Shown in pieces: positions 22,067-35,375 of a DNA stretch of 64,000 bases. The notes under the pieces are model-generated. The model saw nothing but the letters and a program-made list of their open reading frames with translations, searched no databases and was not told the DNA's origin. Both the position numbers and the translations under genes were made by a program. Each line of letters opens with the position of its first letter. The first letter of the stretch is position 1. Origin of the DNA: Marsupella aquatica (taxonomy: Eukaryota; Marchantiophyta); contig OZ316897.1 in the NCBI GenBank assembly GCA_973895155.1, positions 17,112,001 to 17,176,000 of the forward strand, written 5' to 3'.

Positions 22067-25000
22067 TTATTAAATAAGTCCTAATTTTGAAGCTGCTCAA
22101 CATCCAAATTTCCATTATTATGCAAAAGCGGTTATGGGGCAGAATTTACTAGACTTCAAATTAACTGCTTAATTATTTTGATATATGTGAGTGAGAGTTG
22201 ACAGGAGTATGCACTGATTCATTCAACTGCAGGGCAGACAGGCATGCAGAATTCCCAAGACTCAGGGGGCTTGCTCAACTTCTCAGAAACACGTTAAAGA
22301 ATCACTACCAGATGGGAGCCAGTGCAACCCCAACAAAGAATCAAAACAAAATCAGTTTGCCTCAGCACCTTCAAGTGCTTCTTCACTCTATTCATTCATT
22401 GTAAAGTCAATGGAAAACCTGAAAAGAGACTTGTGTTTGACCGTAGCTCAGCTGTCCTCGCTAGTGTAACACTCCCCTGTTTTCTAGTCTCCCCATACTT
22501 AGCCCATTCCTGGTCAGCCATCCCATTGCCTAGACCATAGAGGAGTTTGGTGTAAGAGTCAGCGTCGCCAAAGCTAATTGGTGGAGTAGTTGAGTTTTGC
22601 AACTAATTCTTTACCATATATTTCATGTGTTTGAGTGACCATATATACTTGTAAACATTGTGTGGTTTGTTTTATGCGATTACTTTGGGTTTGGTAGGCA
22701 CAATATGGGTTGTGAATTGACGTTCAGCAATTGCATTTGGGACTAGTTTTCAATTGGAAAGCTTTAGAGGGCTACATGATTGTTCTAAGAACAGAGCTAA
22801 ACCCAATGTAATAATTCCAGCAATTCAGGCATAACAAGATGACATCCTGGCCAAATCCTAAGTCAATAAATGACATGATGTGTTGCTGTAAATTTGCCCA
22901 GGCATATATCATTCCAATCCTAAATATGACATGGTAGTCCTCTTTAAGTACTCCTCAGACAACCCATGTCATAAATATGACCAAAAGGGGTTGCACTTAA
23001 GACTACCTATGAGTCACAAAAGAGACAACCCGCCTATGCTCTGTTCCAAAGCGAGTCACTCAAGATTATGACCGACAAGTCATGTGTACTCATGTTTCAA
23101 AATAACCACGAGTCATATCTTGTCACAACAATTGCATGTGGTACCCTAAACCTTGGCAATTTGTATGACAAATTAGTCATGAGCATTCACAAGTTTCTCT
23201 CAAAATTGGACCTCCTTTCAAGTTATAAAAGTGACCAGGTAGTCATGATCAGTCACTTCCCAAGACCAAACAAAGCCAATACTTGATCATTAAGTTTTGG
23301 GCTTGCCCCTTTGCATTCAAAATAAATAAAAATATAAAAAATATAAAATACTTGATCATAAAGATCACTTGGTGGTCACTTTTTTGACCAGACCGTCCGA
23401 TCTGGTCAAGGTTATATGTACAATCGTGGTCACTTTTAGTCACAAGCCAAGTCTCAAGCGGCAGTCACTAACACGAGTGAATTCAGACCAATGAATAAGA
23501 TGCTATTAAGTCTTACTTACGATAGGCTTGATAGGTGCCAAACTGTAGTAAAAGTACTCAGGTTGAGTCGTCAAACATAGTCTGTCACAACATCACCCTA
23601 TTTCTACTACTGGAGTGAAACATCAAACATAGTCTGTCACAACATCACCCTATTTCTACTAGTGGAGTGAAACATCTAGACAGTGACTGTGGGGTAAATA
23701 ATTATACGGTTAGGAGTAGAACCATAAATAAGCATACAATATACAACAAAACTTGGAGATTCAGGAATTCAGGCATTCAGGCTAGTCTTTAGTGTAATTT
23801 GTTAGTGAAGTGTACCATTCTTGATCCTAGTACTTGCACTGGTAGTCAGACGCTAATTGGTAGACTAAAGCCACCCACGCCAGTAATCAATGTCTCCGTC
23901 TCGTAGCCGAAAAATTTAGATGTAAACTTGTGAGTAGGGAGTATGATTGGGCAATTCTTCATTTGCCTTCTCAAGACTACTAGTGTCTTGCCCCAAACAC
24001 AACGCCATGGCCTTGTACTTGAGTAGTGGGCCATGGGGCGCTCTATTTGAGTAGTGTGATTTGGGGTATTGTATTTGAGTTTTCAGCTTTTGTACTTGTA
24101 GGTAATTGTGTTTGAAAACGGACATTGTATTCAAATATTGGTTTTGTGTTTGAATAGTAGAATTGTCCTAGGATACATGAACTTTTTACTGTTTGTGCCC
24201 AATGTAGATCAGATTAGGGTCAAAACTCAAAGACAACATCCAACTCAAACCCAATGTCAATATTCAAACACTCGAGCATTCTGTAAAAAAGACGACATGT
24301 TCGAGTTGAAATGTGTTTTTTTTGTCATGGGACCCCTAGGACCCAAACCTTTCCATTTTTTGAACACAACACTATTAATGGCTCTGTGTTTAGGGGAAGA
24401 TGGTAGCTTGATTACCCATTCCTTCAAGATAAATAGACATGAGGTCAGGAGAAATAAAACCTTGCAAAGAAAAGGATTCCATGCTCTTTCATGTTCAGTT
24501 GTGCCCCATCCCTGTGTTTTGGTGTGTACCTTCACTTTCAATTATGCTCTGAATTAGAGTCACATTCTAGAAGGTAGACACTAGTTTGATTGCCCTTTAT
24601 TAGGTAGATTTCGATTTGCAAGTAAAACTCTACTCAACACTTACTAAACACTTGAAAAACTATTCTAGTATTCCCATACTTAGGTGACAGTGGAGGTAGG
24701 CAAAGGAGGGCTTTGAATAACTTTCACTGATTTCTTCATTGATACGTCGGCGGAGTTTGGTTTCCTATCCATGCCCAAAGCACAATCAAGTTTGTGGTAG
24801 ATGAACTTTTCATTAAGCTCCTTGACAGCTCCCGATTGCTCAGACCTTTTGCTCCATTCATGAAGTGCTCAATCGATTCTACTAGAGCAGAAGATCTTCG
24901 TCTTCCGCTCCATACCCAGCTAGGCCTCGATCCCCTCGCTCCATCGTTCTGATTATTGGGCTGGTTAGCAGCACTCAGAAATGGAAGCCACTTTCTCGCA

Positions 25001-26064
25001 AAGGTGGTGAATCTTCAAATCCAGTGGACTCCGTCTACGGCAACTAGTCTCGTCGTGCATCCAGCTCCGACAAATCGATGGATACTTCGCCAAACGTACG
25101 AGGCTGAAAAGTTGTCTGCAATGATTCCCGTGGACCTTCCTCAAAAGAGCCCCGAACGAGTTACTATGGAATGTCCAGCTATTCAATTCAATTCATTTCT
25201 TGAACTGGCACCTTGTGGAGTCCGGAACGATTTGGGAATATCGAGACATTTAATTGATTTCATGGCAGCAGGCAGAATACATCGCAATATGTATGAGTAT
25301 GGACAGCATACGTGAATTCGAGAGAGGAAGAGAGGAAGGGATCCTCTGAAGTGACAGGACTTTCAAGAGAGGTGGTACAGTGGTGAGCCTGTTCTAAGTC
25401 GAGCCAAATTATGTTACTGAGACTGTAAACTCTGAGTGGGTATGTATTACAGAATGAAGAGTTTGGGCAGCTCAGGCTTCTTTGCAGCTACTCACACTTT
25501 AGTGTTGGGCGTTGTAACGTAAAGAAGATGTCACGATACAGACACGTGAAGAGGAAGCTTTCGAGAAGAGGTAGCTTTCCACGCAGAGTCCAGCCCGTAG
25601 AGCACATGTAGCGGTGAAAGGCACGAACAGATTATCAGGTCAGGGAGGAACGCAAGGCGAATCGATCTTTGATGATTAAAGTTGCCTGGCCTGGGTGCTG
25701 ACGCAATCACCCCCCGAATCAACCGGAAGCAGTGGCAAACTGGGAAACGTCTTTTTTTCTCTAGCGATATTAACGTGCCAGCATTCGGACGCGGCCGGTC
25801 ACGAATTACAGGCGTCATTACAGGCCCGGCAGGCTCCAAAGTAATTCTAGCTGCTTATAAGTGAGGTGGTCAGTTTTACTGGAAGGTTTCTTTGGCCCAT
25901 AATCGAATTGTAACACAGGCGGCTCAAGTAAGCTATTTGCACACTCAACCGCGACCTTTCAAGGAGGCATCTGTAGCGATCGTTATTATGTTGAACACGA
26001 CATTCAGAATGATATATATTGCGTCCGAGAATGGCTTGAGGAGCGATTGTATCGCAAGATCGAG
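22067..26064. other. Intergenic DNA upstream of the polygalacturonase gene
   Basis: No gene is recognised. It contains a 52-bp duplication (23571-23674), AT-rich stretches and scattered AGTCA/TGACT motifs at 22.9-23.5 kb. A slightly GC-richer patch near 24.95-25.3 kb has a 119-codon frame that starts with TTG and matches nothing I know. Confidence 0.45.
23571..23674 (+). repeat. 52-bp tandem duplication
   Basis: Two copies of a unit starting TCAAACATAGTCTGTCACAA. They differ at a single base (CTACTACTGG versus CTACTAGTGG). Confidence 0.9.
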
Positions 26065-26074
26065 CTATATAAGG
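26065..26074 (+). promoter_or_regulatory. Candidate TATA box of the polygalacturonase gene
   Basis: CTATATAAGG lies about 405 bases upstream of the ATG, a plausible core promoter with a long leader. Position and sequence only. Confidence 0.35.
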
Positions 26075-26479
26075 TCTTGCGAACATCTCGTTGATTCCAA
26101 CATACGAAATATCGATCTACAACATCTTCGTTACTTTCTTAATTCGACAATGTACCTGGAAATTTCTTACTGAGACTTTGATCGAATTGAGATGCCTTCT
26201 GTCATCACAAGTCCATGATCTGCTTACGTTTGCAGCAAGAAGTCTACATGCCCACTGGTCAATTCATTGCCCTTGGACTGAATTTCTTTTCAGTTTTCGA
26301 GGAGATCTGAGGGTATTTACGTACAGGATTTTTTTTGAAACTGGATAAATTCGGAAGCATTCAGCCTGGCTATCTAGCTAGCTCACTTTGACTTTTGTCG
26401 GTGGGTGTCGGTGACAACTGTCTGGAACGAATTTGGCCATGTGAACAGATCCAGCTGCAACTCCAGCAATTGATTAAAC

Positions 26480-29400
26480 ATGGCTCAGTCCAAATGTTCA
26501 CTTGGCTTCTTCGGCATTCTTTTCCTGGGTATGATAATGTCATCGTGGTCATTACCCAATTATAGTAGTACGGCCTCTCAACATCTGCCAGAGTCACCTC
26601 GTATCGTCCAGATAGTATCTTCGCCGCCCAAGTTCCCACCTGCAAGCTCTCCTCTTCCGCCACCAAACTCACGGTTTTCTTCCAGGAATTCAACGGAGAT
26701 CCGGCCAAGAGAAGGCACTAATCCAGACTCAGAATATTTAAGTGCAGCAGTGGAATTCAACGTGATAGACTATGGCGCAGTGGGGGATGGTACAACGAAC
26801 GATACTGAGGTATACATACTGGACTGTAGAGAGACACAGCTGAGAGCTATTAATTAGTTCATAGTTATCCTTCTTGACCACCTGTCTCGGTGTGGGTATA
26901 TATGTAAGTGTGTCCTACAGATCCCTCCCTCTGTACGTGGAGGTCTTTCTCGTGAATTGCCTTGCAGTACGCATGCAAGCTGCACCAGTTTCCCCTTAGT
27001 TATGTCTCGACCGAATTGAGTGGTTCCACATTCGCTAGCTCGTTGAATGCGTCTCGGGTGCCAGGGCAAAGGAAACCAAGTTCCGTATCATGAAGTTGCA
27101 TGCTACTTCGGAGTATAAGTATGTCTACCTATTTACATGAAACGAGTGTGAATTTATAATTGGACTGAGTGACGTAAAGTTTGTGTGGTGCATATATGTG
27201 CAGGCCTTTCTAGACGCCTGGAACGCAGCTTGTGCAGTGGACACCGGCTATCTCCATGCTCCCGCCGGGTACAGATTTTTGGTTTACCCACTCATATTCA
27301 ATGGTCCGTGCAAGATAAATATGACCTTCAAGGTAACCAAATGTCAGCTCTACCTTTAGTAGATTCGAAATCGATTATATATGGTAATTGGTTGTGGACA
27401 CGCTGAGTTCAAACAATTAATAAGTGCGTCGTGGCCGGTCCATGAAGGAGTGTCTGAGTTTCCAAGAACGTTCGTAGTGCCTGAACTGGAGCAGTAAGTG
27501 GAGGCCCAGCAAATGATTGACTCCTTTTCAAAGAACGTTTGTATTGCCTCGAATAATAAAGCGGAGAATTGCAATTCTAATGCTTTTGAAGTGCAGATAA
27601 ACACGTTGCATAAATTCTCCGAGGTAGAACTGTTGCATTCGAGTCGCAGTCTTGATATGTAGGGACAATGACATCATGCATTGGATCTATTTCTAGATTT
27701 TCTAATTTGTATGTCACTGTCTAATGAGTAAAGGACTACTTCACGTGCTTGGCCATCACATGTCCCTTAGTGTGGATCTATCTGTCGCGAGCAGGTGGAC
27801 GGCACGGTTATCGCACCACCAGACCGCAGTGTTTGGGATAATTATGGCAGATATTGGCTGCAATTTAAAAAGGTGACCATGACGATTCAGGGACGGGGTA
27901 CAATCGACGGACAAGGCCAAGATTGGTGGGCAAAATCCTGCAAAACCATCACGACAAATGTAAGCAGTCTCAGATTCTCAGCATTCAAGTTTATTAGAAT
28001 TAAGTGCCCAACTTCAGCAACAGTACCTGAAGAGTGTAGTAGATGAAACATATGCTTGAAATGAACCTCTTTGTAGCTAACGGCACAGTTGTGCAAGAGT
28101 ACTTTGCAGACTTTACTTACAGTCCAGTGAAGAATCTTATATTTGTGGCCCTTCTTTAGTGACTAATATTGAACTCTAATAAACTGAGAATGGCCTGTTC
28201 TGTGTCCCGTTACAGCCCTGCGTGGACGGCCCCACTGTAAGTCATTCAAAACCAGTTGCTTCTGACCGTTAGTACAGTTCAAAGAAGAAGAAATTTCCCT
28301 GCCTGTTACCATTAAAACTTTATCTAATGTTTGTACAAACGTTTCCGGTAGTATTGGACTTTAATATCTGTTCTCCAGGCCATGCTTGTTACTAGGCACT
28401 CGTAGCTGGCTGGTAGATGTTCAAAGTTGTTACGGGGTGGTTATTCTTTTCTTCTTCTGTACGTTTGCTTAGGCTATCGCCCTTGCTTTTGTTGGAATAG
28501 TTTCTGGAAGGTTTTTTTCCTTGTTTTGGGCCTCCCCTCCAAAAAAAAGAAGGAAAAAGACAAGTCACTCGAAGAACCATAAACTAAACAAGAGAAGTAT
28601 CTTTTACGAAAGTTGGTCAAAGAGTGCCATTGCTACATCACAGTATGATCCATAGGTGATTGATGAGTCATTCGCATTGATGATGCATTCCGTCTAGAAC
28701 ATGACATTGGGGTGGAGAGTGTATGATTCGGCTAAAGGTCTGGGCTGGGTCATCGGAATTAGGATAGGGATATACACTCAATTATTTGGGCAGGTTTCAA
28801 ACTTCTTATCTTTGTAGCTCATGCCAAATAGAGATAATGACTATGGCTAGCTGTTTCCTGGTCCGATTTGTTAGCTATCGAATTTACTTTCATACAGTCA
28901 CTAGGCTCAAATTAATATGTCAGGTGGTATTGATTTACCTATAATTATGCATGCGGTAGCTGGAGGTGAGATGAAAGTCGTCTACTAAGCTGAACATGCG
29001 AACCGCCCAACTAATCTGGATACGTTTGCGACCGCAGGCGATAAGTTTTAACTCTTGCACAAATGTCACGGTAAAGAATGTTGCCATCCAGAATGGCCAA
29101 CAAATGCACCTTGCATTTGAGAAGTCATCGGGAATTACTGTGAGCAACGTCACAATCACCGCTCCCGGAACTAGTCCAAACACAGATGGCATTCACCTCC
29201 AGAACTCGAGCTCTGTGTCTATAAAAACAACCAAAATCGCCACAGGTAAATCTTGGATTCATATGAATGCATTGACTATTTTCAATCTTATTTAATAGTT
29301 TCCCAAGTTCGGGCTCAGGTTGTGAAATCTGCAAGGAAAATACGGAAGTCTTAGTGAAATTGCGTTCAGACTCTATACATATGATTGATAAGTTGAGGTT

Positions 29401-30585
29401 ATTGGTAAACATTCAACATGAAAGTTATGGGGACTTTTGCAGGGGACGATTGTATATCGATTCAAACGGGATCGTTTAATGTGACTATCAAGAACGTCGG
29501 ATGTGGACCAGGCCACGGTATCAGGTACGTGTGTATCAAGTTCAACAGGCATTTCCTTGACCTTAGCGACTCCATGCATATGTTCATTGGCAACCTGGGT
29601 TGTGGGCTGGGTGCTGACGGAACACCCCTTTATGTTGCTTAGTGAGATACAACACTGATTCTAGAAGACAAATCTAAGCTGCATGAAAGTTTGGAGCCTT
29701 GAATTGATCTGTGCTTGGCATTTCGATTTGCTACATTGAGCCCTCAGTAATATCTGAAGAACTTTAATTATTGGAATATCATATTAATATCATATATCAT
29801 GCGGATCCTGAAAAGACAAGTCAGTTTTTTGGGGACATGTTTGGTGCAGTGTGGGTGGCTTAGGAAAGTCTCAATCGAGGGCGGAAGTGTCCGGCTTGGT
29901 GGTCGATACGGTAGTTTTCAATGGTTCTACCAACGGTGTGCGTATCAAAACGTGGCAGGTAATGTATTAAAGCAGAGACATTGCGTGGAAGACCAATAAA
30001 CCAAGTGGTCAACGTCCTTTCTTGTGATGTAGATGTACCTCGCACAACTGAAACGATGTGCAAGATCGGCAACCTAGAGTTTCTTCAACTAACAATATGT
30101 TCCGTTTGTGTTCAGTCAAATAGTGTAGAATGCTGAGGACCCAAATGCTGAACGTGGAAGAGGTTTCCTTAGTAGTTCAATTAACAATTTCTACCACTTA
30201 ATTAAACTGGAAATACACTCACAATTTGCTGCAGGGTTCATCGGGTTATGCAAACAATTTCAGCTTCAAGAATATTAAGATGATCGACACAAAGAATCCA
30301 ATCTTGATCGACCAGTACTACTGCGACAGCAGTTCTTCCGGATCGTGTACCAACTATACTTCCAACGTTGTGGTGTCGGGCATCAAGTACAAAAATATCA
30401 CAGGGACATCGCCAACTGCAGCAGCAGTGTCATTCCACTGCAGCGAGACGGTAGCCTGCACTGGAATCATCCTCTCTGACATTGATTTGGTGCAGACGTC
30501 TGGCAGTGCTACGACCTCCTCTTGTGTCGATGCCTACGGCACTGCTGCAGGGACGGAGGCCCCACCAAGCTGCCTCTCTTCCTAG
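26480..30585 (+). CDS. Polygalacturonase (glycoside hydrolase family 28), secreted
   Basis: Eight exons splice in frame to 464 residues: 26480-26809, 27204-27332, 27795-27959, 28216-28236, 29038-29245, 29443-29524, 29850-29958 and 30235-30585. All introns are GT-AG. The enzyme hydrolyses homogalacturonan in the cell wall. An N-terminal hydrophobic segment (FFGILFLGMIMSSW) is a signal peptide, followed by a Ser/Pro-rich spacer. NVIDYGAVGDGTTNDT opens the beta-helix domain. All four family motifs are present: SPNTDG (Asp265), GDDCIS (Asp286-287), GPGHGIS (His309) and RIK (343-345). Exon 4 has only 21 nt and encodes PCVDGPT. No stop or frameshift is seen, so the gene looks functional. Exo- versus endo-activity cannot be told. 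An AATAAA-like signal near 30859 is a candidate poly(A) site. Confidence 0.94.
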
Positions 30586-31807
30586 ACCGTCTCTTGTGAA
30601 ATTACCCTTCAGAGATCATGCAGCAGAAATAACACAATTTCCGTTTTTCTATTATATTTGATCAACCTTGATGAATTTACACAGTTACTCGGGCAGTCGA
30701 CCTTATTACTGCTCAAAGCTAAAGCCCAGCGGGCGGAAAGAATTTAGATTTGTATGCCTGAAGCAAATTGAGGTCTTGGAAATCACGCTAGCTAAAGATT
30801 GCATCAGCAAATGATTGTACATATGAGTTGATGGTTGAGCCCCTTTACAGTCATTAAAATAAAGAAATTGCCACATTCGGTTTGTCATTTAAAAGGTCCG
30901 TTGTATACTGTTTCGGTCATTGGCAGAGATGTGCTGCTCTCTTTAGGCACAAGAGTTTCGCATGCACTTGATGAAGTGACCTTACAAATGACAATTATGC
31001 CTAACTAATTCTTCCAAGGTACATTGTTCTGTGTCAGTTGTGAGATGATGTGCCAATTGATATCGTGAGTGGAAGAACTCAGGGTGTGACCGACTATTTA
31101 AGGATCGGGAGAAGAGGATGTTGAAACCTTTGTAAAATTGCATTGTCAATGCTTGCCAGGTCTCCACTGGATTACTTCGACTCTGCTCCGTAAGTCGTAC
31201 CATCCGTCGCAAGTAATCAATGCCAGCTCCCGTTTGGCTTGAAACCCATCACCAAAAACTTGCCGTCGGTAGCTTTTGTCGTTCTTACAAGGGTTCCATC
31301 AGACATCAATTGAGATGCAGCCAGATTTGAAAATAAATCCAAGCGCGTAGATATATGTTCCTCGATCTGGCTTCGTGGATATTTGAATACTTTCTCCGAA
31401 TCACCAGTAGTTCAATCCGCATTATTTATTTATTGGTTTCGGTGCTGTGTGATGAGAGAGGAGCCCGGAAACGATAGTTCAAGAAGACCTCCACCCAATA
31501 TGTACACCCGTACGGGTACCCTTAATGCGCCTTCAGCCTCTGTTTTGATTCAACTCAATTTGATTTCATCGCTCGACGTGGTGACGATTCCTCTGTACAT
31601 GGAGCTGATAATCAAACCTGTCCTTGTACCAGAGATCCAAATAGTGCCCGTATTTGATCTTAGTGAAGTATCCCAGACTGTTGCACTGCACTGAGTACGT
31701 AGATTCTTCAGCTGAGCACCTGAACGATCTAGAAATCTATCGAAGAACATCAGTACTCAGGTATTGAGCGTTCTTTGCACCGTCACGGTCTGCAGAACTT
31801 CAGAATT
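30586..31807. other. Convergent intergenic region between polygalacturonase and the RING-lectin gene
   Basis: Contains the 3' flanks of two convergent genes and no other recognised gene. AATAAA-like signals occur in both directions (near 30859 on + and near 31425-31435 on -). Confidence 0.5.
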
Positions 31808-34800
31808 TCAACCAGCTTTCAGTCTAGGAATTTGTGTTGTGGCCCAAGTAGGTTCATGATAAGTGTCGTAGATGACTAGATTCCCATCATCCCGCATGAT
31901 CAGTTTATAAGGAGCGGTGCCCTTTCTGCCTCCGGAGGACCATATCGGTGCGCGGGGTGTTGCAAAATTGCCACTCGTATGGTAAAGAACGAGGTTGCCG
32001 TCTCTCTGCATATAGAGGTTTCCAACACCCTCGTCGGTGGTCCCTGAAGCCCATGTGGCATTCCTGTGCTTGTTAAAGATAACCAGGTTACCATCTGCTT
32101 GATTGACGAACGTGTACATCATATTTCTTGAAACCAACTTCTCGTTAGTTCGTAGGACATCTCCAGAAGATAATGTGTCACTGGTTCGCGGCACCGGATT
32201 CCTGCGAAATATGTCATACGCGAAATGAGGAATGTTGCGTACGTCTATATATCTAATTTGCAGTTGAGCTCATGTTACAACTTCTATAATCCTACCAAAG
32301 CTCGCGAACCTCAAACTCACCCATTGGTTGCCCAAACAGGATTGTAATAACCGTCGTAGATCACTAAATTCCCATCGTCTTGCATGATCAGTTTGTAAGG
32401 GCTAGTGCCCCTTCCGAACGTCCCGGAAGACCACATCAATTTGCCGGGAATTCCAACGGCACCATCTGTATTGTAGAGAACTAGATTTCCATCTCTCTGC
32501 ATATAGAGGTTTCCAGCACCCGTGTGGCAGGTCCCCGCAGACCATGTCGCTTTCGCATTCCGGTTGTAGATAACCAGGTCACCATCTATTTGATTGACGA
32601 AAGTGTACATTCCATTTCTCGAAACCAACTTGTCATTGGGCTGTAACCAAGTCACGATGCTGGGCATTTCAGCCCTGCCGGCCACTCTGGTAAACAGCCC
32701 GCTGGTGAGCACAAAACAAACGATTCAGGCAATTTGGTTAGACTTGAGACTTGTACTTTAAGTTGAGAAGTTCACCCAAAACCCCATGCCATTGATAATA
32801 ACGCCCAACAGAAGGCGATTGACTTAATTTGACGCTGGTAGTCCATTAGCAAAGCTACAAGATGTGGGAAATATTGAAGTGTCCGGCCGTATCTCATAAT
32901 TTGACAGGAAGCCTATGAATGCTCACCTCGTTGTATCTAGAGTCCGGGTGGCCCATATAGCCACCGAATCAGCGTCATAGATTACTAGATTTCCATCGTC
33001 TTGCATTACCAACCTAAAGCCTGGTCGGGTGGCTATTGAGATTCCTTGTGACATGGAAGCCCAGATTGGCATCCCGGCCTCAACATCGACCAGAACCAGA
33101 TTTCCATCCGTCAATAAGTTCAGTTCTCCCTGCGTCAGTCTCCCCGGCCCCGTCCCCGACGCCCATGTAGGTCGCCCGTCCTTATTGTAGGTCACGAGAT
33201 TCCCGTCGTCTTGATTCACGAAAGTGTATTCGTCTGCGGCCGAAACCAACGATTCTCCGGACTGTAACGAGCCACTGGCTTGCAACTCGGACTTGGTAAA
33301 AGATCTCCTGCACGATCCCAATGAGAAGTTCAATTGCGTAAGATCTAATTTGCAATCAATTGAGTGCATGCCTTGAGTACGTACATCAAAATGTGAAGTA
33401 CTTTCTAAAAATCTCACCACACGGTTCCAGAATTTGAGGCCCAGGTGCGGTTGGAATTAGAGTCGTAGATCACTAGATGCCCATCGTCCTGCACGACGAG
33501 TTTGTATGGGGCGGTGCCCCTTCTGGCCGTGCCGGAAGACCATATTCGTGTGCCTGGGCTTGCAACATCGCTATCCGTGTTGTATAGAGCCAGATCACCG
33601 TCGGTCTGCATATAGAGGTTTCCAGCGCCCTTGTTGCATGTCCCTGAAGTCCATGTGGCTTCCCCATCCTTGTTGTAGATGCACAGGTTACCATCTCCTT
33701 GATTCACGAACGTGTACTTTCCATTGCTGGAAACCAATTTGTCACAGGTTTGTAACCAAGTAACGGAGCTCGGCATCTCAGCTTTGCCAGCCGCGAGTTT
33801 GAAAAGCCCGCTGTTGGACAGACACAAGCTAGGGGCTTCAGTTCTTATTGAGCAGTCAACAAAAAAGCTAAGAGACACACTCATGATCGAAGCACAATAA
33901 TTCTATAATTTTATGTATGTGACGGGTGAACTAAAAAGCTGTGAGCTTAATGGAACTGCCGAAGTTGACCAGGCCTAGAAGTACTCACCTGGATGAATCT
34001 GACCAGCTGGCCCATGTAGGCACATGATTAGCGCCGTAGATGACCAGATTTCCATCGTCTTGCATGGTCAACTTATATGGTCCGGGGGCCCTTGCGGTTC
34101 CTTGCGACATAGAAGCCCAGATCGGTTTGCCGGTGCCCTCGGTATCGAAGAGAACGAGATTTCCATCCGTCAGTAACAAGAAGTCCCCCCGACCCTTTCT
34201 AGAGGTTCGCGATTCCCATGTTGAAAATCCCTTCCGGTCGTTAAAGAGACACAGATTTCCATCCTCCTGATTGGTGAATGCGTACTCCATTGAGCGCGAC
34301 ACCAGTGACTCTCCCGCAGGTAATTCGCTACCTTCAGGCAATGAATCCCCGAACGCAGACCTGCGAACAAATGTCCTACACGATCCCGCAGGGAAATTCA
34401 TCAAGATATGTTCTGAAATCTACTTCTACTTTGCCATTGTATGTTTTAGTTATACGTCTTCTGGAGTTAATAAAGATGTAGTTGGAGTTGCTCTTCAAAC
34501 TCACCTCATATTGAACCGCGAAGTTTGAGAAGTTGATGGTGGATCGATTATGGTCCACTGTTGCAACGTCGTCTGCACCTGTTCCGTGAGCGCATCCGTG
34601 GTGGCGGAATCGACGTTGACCGTTGGTTGTGTGCCCGGTTCTCTGATGAGGCTGGGTAACAGACGGAGCAGCTCGATGTTTTTGGGGAGAGATTGGCCGA
34701 GGCGGGGAAGATAGGTCCGATAGTTGCACTCTGGGCAGTTGATCACTGCATCTGATGGTGGGACTCTGGTCGACGGTCGTAGCTGATTCAAGCAGAGCTC

Positions 34801-34893
34801 GCAGAATGAGTGGCCGCATGCCAGAAGCAGAGGCACGTGGAGATCTTCATCGTATGCTTGCAGGCAGACGACACAGTCAGGTACTTGAGCCAT
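31808..34893 (-). CDS. RING finger protein with five bulb-type (mannose-binding) lectin domains
   Basis: Six exons on the minus strand splice in constant phase to 769 residues: 34893-34505, 34360-33989, 33810-33418, 33307-32927, 32701-32321 and 32201-31808. Introns are 110-225 bp, all GT-AG. Exon 1 encodes a C3HC4 RING (Cys7, Cys10, Cys26, His28, Cys31, Cys34, Cys53, Cys56) resembling that of the plant E3 ligase KEG, then a ~70-residue linker. Exons 2-6 each encode one B-lectin domain (about 130-253, 254-384, 385-511, 512-638, 639-769). Of fifteen sugar-site positions, six match QxDxNxVxY exactly (for example QDDGNLVIY, QRDGNLVLY). There is no signal peptide, so the protein is probably cytosolic or nuclear, unlike most bulb lectins. 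A glycan-directed ubiquitin ligase is inferred. Separate RING and lectin genes are the alternative, but frame and splice sites join perfectly. Confidence 0.85.
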
Positions 34894-35084
34894 TCTTCAG
34901 ATTCTTTCCTTCCAGAAGGCTCGATGGATCCGATCCTCCTTCGAAACTATTCAATTCAGTTTCGGCTCAGACTCCAGTATGTTTTCGCTGAGTAGGTGTT
35001 GTCTCAGTGATGACACAAATACTACTACTTTGCCGCAATCAATTCGGATTCCAATCACAAACAATCACTGGGTGTGACGAGAGC

Positions 35085-35375
35085 AAGTTCCTTCCTGGCT
35101 GCCTCTCCTACCAATTCAACGTGGGTCTGTGTTGTAGCTCTCTTTTGCTATTACTATTCAAATGCTCTTTGGACTTCTTCAGCTTTCGAGTTCCAAACAG
35201 TCAGAATAGGAAACCGAATTCTTTCATGAGAACAAATTCCTTCCTGGCTACCTCTCCTACCAATTCAACGCGGGTCTGTGTTGCAGCTCCCTTTTGCTTC
35301 ACTGTTCAAATGCTCGTTTGACTTCCAATTCTTCAGCGTTCGAATTCCAAACTGTCACTCAACTCGAAGAAATCG
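35085..35375. repeat. ~149-bp tandem duplication upstream of the RING-lectin gene
   Basis: Copies starting at 35085 and 35234 share TTCCTTCCTGGCT, CTCTCCTACCAATTCAACG and TGTGTTG-AGCTC segments. They are diverged but clear. They lie within 500 bp upstream of the RING-lectin start and so may be in its promoter or leader. Confidence 0.8.

Noticed and set aside
24956-25315. 119-codon plus frame
   Set aside because: It starts with TTG, has no homology I recognise and no exon chain.
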